Below are positions 62,501-64,000 of a stretch of 64,000 nucleotides of DNA, piece after piece. The stretch is taken from positions 26,637,023-26,701,022 of the forward strand of contig CM060200.1 in assembly GCA_030562195.1 (NCBI GenBank), read 5' to 3'. Origin of the DNA: Nipponacmea schrenckii. Lineage: Eukaryota > Mollusca > Gastropoda > Lottiidae. A model generated the notes under the pieces. The model ran no database searches. It saw only the letters and a list, made by a program, of their open reading frames with translations, and was not told where the DNA came from. Numbering within the stretch: position 1 is the first letter of the stretch; every line of letters begins with the position of its first letter. The position numbers were made by a program, and so were the translations under genes.

Positions 62501-63889
62501 CCACTTACCTCTCCAATAAGTTTGGTTCTCTACTGAGTAACTTGACTCTTCTCCAGAACCATACCAGAACAGCTATAATAACAGGAAACATAACAGTCTT
62601 GAGTGAAAACCAAACTTTAGTAAATCCTCCATTTTGAAATATTGTCTAAAAATATATTTTTCAAACTTTCGATAATTCTCTGTATTTACTGTAAATATGA
62701 ATCTACCTTGGTAATGAATGTAAGATTTTGTATTCTAGGTAGAGTCACTTTAACTTCTAGCACTTTACCTAGTGATAACTCAATACATATTATATAACAA
62801 TATCTTTAATTATAAATTGCCACACTTCAATGACAGCACTTCTGTCTTAATTAAGCAAGTCTCCCAATACTAAATGCCACTTGATTAAGTGAAAACTCTC
62901 AATAATACTACATATTACGAAATGTTCTTTCTATTTCAGCATAATATATCTTACATTTACACCTATATATTGCAGAGTTAAGAATCGAGGAGACATTATT
63001 TTAATTTACAAACCTGGATAATTTGGGACACACCTGTGTATTTTGAAGGCCAAAATATGAACAATGAGATGTGAACTCTCTTACTGATTAGCTTAGTTAT
63101 AAACTACCTGTTTCTGAGACCAAGATATAATTGGTTAAAAGAATAGCAAACCTGTCCCATTTAAAACTATAAAGCAGTGTAAAGCTTGGTATATAGAAGG
63201 TACTTACAATGATATGAATATCTTTAAGTGTTCCAAGACCTAAATTAACCTCTTTAGATTGATAGACAGGTAGTCGTATATTGATAAGATAATAATCATA
63301 ATGAACACTTCCCAACTCAAAAAATGACAACAATTCACATTTGTAGTAATCACCTTCGTCTACCTGAAATAGAAAAACATGTAGTTTGATAAACTGAATC
63401 ATAAACTTCACATAATTACTTAACAGCCCTTGTACATGTACATTTTTCATTCTCTCCGTATCTAAACCTAAACTGAACCATTAATTCATTATTCTCCTTT
63501 TGCAGTTTATATCATAACTTAAAATTAAGTGAATACAGAATAGAATATAGGGGCCTATGCCTGTTTAAGAAAGTGGTTGGTAAAACGTGAAATCATTTCA
63601 CTTGATATTCAACTTGTTGCCTGTATACCTATATGCCAAATTTACCAAAGGTCAAATGAAAATAACATGAATGGAGTTTACATCTTTCTCTTCTGCACCT
63701 AATTGACTAATGAAGACAGATTTACCAAAAGCTCAAGAGATAAATATTGAATTAGTAATCTAACCTCTTCTGTGTCACAGCGTAAGGGTCTATCTTCATG
63801 TGTAGAGATCAATTCTTTCCAATCTGATTCGTTATCCTGCTGATTTCTGTAACCCAATCTCACCTCCATTCGCATTGTAGCATTGGCTT
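59571..63889 (-). CDS. WLS: Wntless (Evi/GPR177), 3' eleven exons, N terminus outside window
   Basis: Wntless is the multipass receptor that carries lipidated Wnts from the Golgi to the surface. Exons in coding order: 63765-63889, 63208-63363, 62509-62645, 62162-62202, 61671-61798, 61299-61396, 60969-61032, 60625-60768, 60213-60366, 59854-59937, 59571-59671 (stop TAG). All phases close and yield ~409 residues, matching human WLS from about residue 125 to the end. Diagnostic stretches are [19 protein letters not shown] in the luminal Wnt-binding fold, then [53 protein letters not shown] and [20 protein letters not shown] in the membrane segments. The C-terminal tail ([24 protein letters not shown]) differs from the vertebrate tail. 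One donor is GTATCC (after 60969), weaker than the rest. The first exons lie beyond position 64000. Confidence 0.97.
60426..60600. repeat. Dispersed foldback repeat copy in Wntless intron
   Basis: Contains AGGGATAGTAAGGTTTTC and CATCTGTGGTTCCTGCATTC, matching the left part of the 44240-44545 copy. The right partner is weak or lost. Confidence 0.45.
61582..61665. repeat. Intronic repeat shared with 63085-63165
   Basis: Both segments contain GATTAGCTTAG-like text, TTTCTGAGAC-like text and AAGATATRAYTGGTYAAA in the same order and similar spacing, and both end near a Wntless exon boundary. Probably a short dispersed repeat copied within the locus. Confidence 0.5.
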
Positions 63890-64000
63890 CTATAAATAAA
63901 CACAAGTAAATACACACAATAAACAAAACATACAAAAACACGTCAGGTTCGTTATTTGTTTAACCAATCAAACCCTTAGTTTCAGAAACGGCACGTTTTA

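Overview
This is an AT-rich, intron-rich, repeat-laden animal nuclear window. Two genes are recognisable by protein homology: a FYB/ADAP-like adaptor and the Wnt cargo receptor Wntless. They have consensus GT-AG introns with matching phases, so the source is a metazoan. The repeats (AGGTCA-rich and CCGGAAGT-rich families, foldback elements, a Penelope-like element, a Tc1 element) look lophotrochozoan and most probably molluscan. The taxon is an inference from repeat style and not proven.

Layout. Positions 1-7,000: a truncated Penelope-like element with GIY-YIG coding sequence between 250-bp inverted arms that carry hammerhead-like motifs; an 831-bp foldback element; and a 600-bp tandem duplication. 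Positions 7,000-17,700: mostly unassigned AT-rich DNA with a TTAA-flanked MITE and several short tandem arrays. Positions 17,890-20,250: a small unrecognised plus-strand gene predicted from three phase-compatible exons, with an inverted copy of the same MITE in its second intron. Positions 21,200-31,600: a repeat domain built from six copies of a ~1.09-kb unit, older relatives of that unit, poly(A) junctions, short perfect hairpins followed by a conserved ~46-nt module, and one 500-N assembly gap. Positions 31,600-42,900: little coding signal, a probable SINE-like remnant, and a 1.9-kb ATTCATTC minisatellite.

Positions 42,922-53,714 (perhaps starting at 39,342) hold the plus-strand FYB/ADAP-like gene. 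Its order is acidic Tyr motifs, a Pro-rich region, a charged helix and a single helical SH3 domain, and it contains an 11-nt microexon. Positions 59,571-63,889 hold the minus-strand Wntless gene, with the first exons beyond the right edge. The two genes converge tail to tail. Between them lies a 109-bp tandem array split by a 1,535-bp Tc1 element with perfect 27-bp inverted repeats and a decayed transposase.

The two recognised genes act in different processes (immune-type adaptor signalling and Wnt secretion), and nothing shows co-regulation. The least explained material is the hairpin-plus-module family at 5.6, 25.5 and 29.0 kb, and the 1.09-kb units that combine YY1-, ETS-, CRE- and nuclear-receptor-like motifs.
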